From NCBI GenBank assembly GCA_037447655.1, contig JBBHKE010003302.1, positions 1 to 64,000 on the forward strand: a stretch of DNA of 64,000 nucleotides, in the 5' to 3' direction. This DNA comes from Zygnema cylindricum. Lineage: Eukaryota > Streptophyta > Zygnematophyceae > Zygnematales > Zygnemataceae. How positions within the stretch are numbered: the first letter of the stretch is position 1; each line of letters opens with the position of its first letter. The translations under genes and the position numbers were made by a program. This document shows positions 63,893-64,000 of the stretch, one piece after another. The notes below the pieces were generated by a model. The model had not been told where the DNA came from, searched no databases, and saw nothing but the letters and a program-made list of their open reading frames with translations.

Positions 63893-64000
63893 GAACTCTG
63901 AGACCTCTATTGGCCCTCAGAGTATGCAGATCCAAAAGAAGCTAATCTAGATAGTGCCGACTCCAAGTTAATTTAAACCCAAGTGACTGACCCCTTGACA
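63893..64000 (-). mobile_element. Minus-strand copia LTR, array family, cut by window end
   Basis: The 108 bases match the first bases of LTR 1 at 22026 onward, including TAGTGCC of LTR 1 rather than TATTGCC of LTRs 2-5. The terminal TG is altered (GGAACTC for TGAAACTC). Another copy of the array family, possibly another array, begins here. Confidence 0.85.

Overview
The window is a repeat-only stretch of a large streptophyte genome (land plant or charophyte alga). I see no host gene. Nearly all of the 64 kb can be assigned to LTR retrotransposons nested inside one another, plus small non-autonomous elements. A plant-type host is suggested by primer sites that match the anticodon arm of plant initiator tRNA-Met, by Ty1/copia LTRs with plant-like TATA boxes and CACGTG G-boxes, and by the density of nested elements. 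The species cannot be named from the sequence.

Layout. 1-7485: a decayed Ty1/copia copy (C1) whose reverse transcriptase is split by a complete gag-only copia element (C2, 818-5041, target duplication AAACA). 7486-7904: unassigned. 7905-10612: Ty3/gypsy LTR sequence carrying an inverted piece of gypsy pol. 10613-48895: the body of one giant Ty3/gypsy element, in the order gag, zinc knuckle, protease, C5 DNA methyltransferase, reverse transcriptase, RNase H, integrase. It is broken by four insertions: copia C3 (11476-18680), a 229-bp solo LTR holding a tRNA-like gene (20422-20650), a copia tandem array of five LTRs and four bodies (22024-35919), and copia B (36965-44260). Removing each insertion together with one copy of its target duplication rejoins the gypsy sequence. 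48896-49180: a gypsy 3' LTR remnant. 49181-50633: non-coding, with a hAT-like MITE. 50634-56421: a near-identical second copy of 41192-46976. 56422-60777: a diverged gypsy integrase and a full gypsy LTR holding a solo copia LTR. 60782-62669: an LTR start followed by inverted gypsy pol. 62670-64000: one more copia LTR and gag start, interrupted by a minus-strand LTR at the window edge.

Main points. (1) In every copia family here the Gag start codon lies inside the LTR. The frame runs across the LTR end and through the primer site, so the primer site is translated as (Q/H)VMGPP. (2) That primer site, GGTTATGGGCCCACC, matches an internal half of initiator tRNA-Met, not the tRNA 3' end. (3) The gypsy family carries its own cytosine-5 DNA methyltransferase between protease and reverse transcriptase. 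(4) The array is flanked by a single 5-bp target duplication. (5) A small solo LTR contains a 71-nt cloverleaf with Pol III A and B boxes and a T-run terminator.

All autonomous pol genes seen are broken by stops, frameshifts or lost catalytic residues. The best preserved reading frames are the Gag-like ones in the non-autonomous array. Boundaries given with TG...CA ends and matching target duplications are firm to a few bases. Gypsy LTR edges are provisional.
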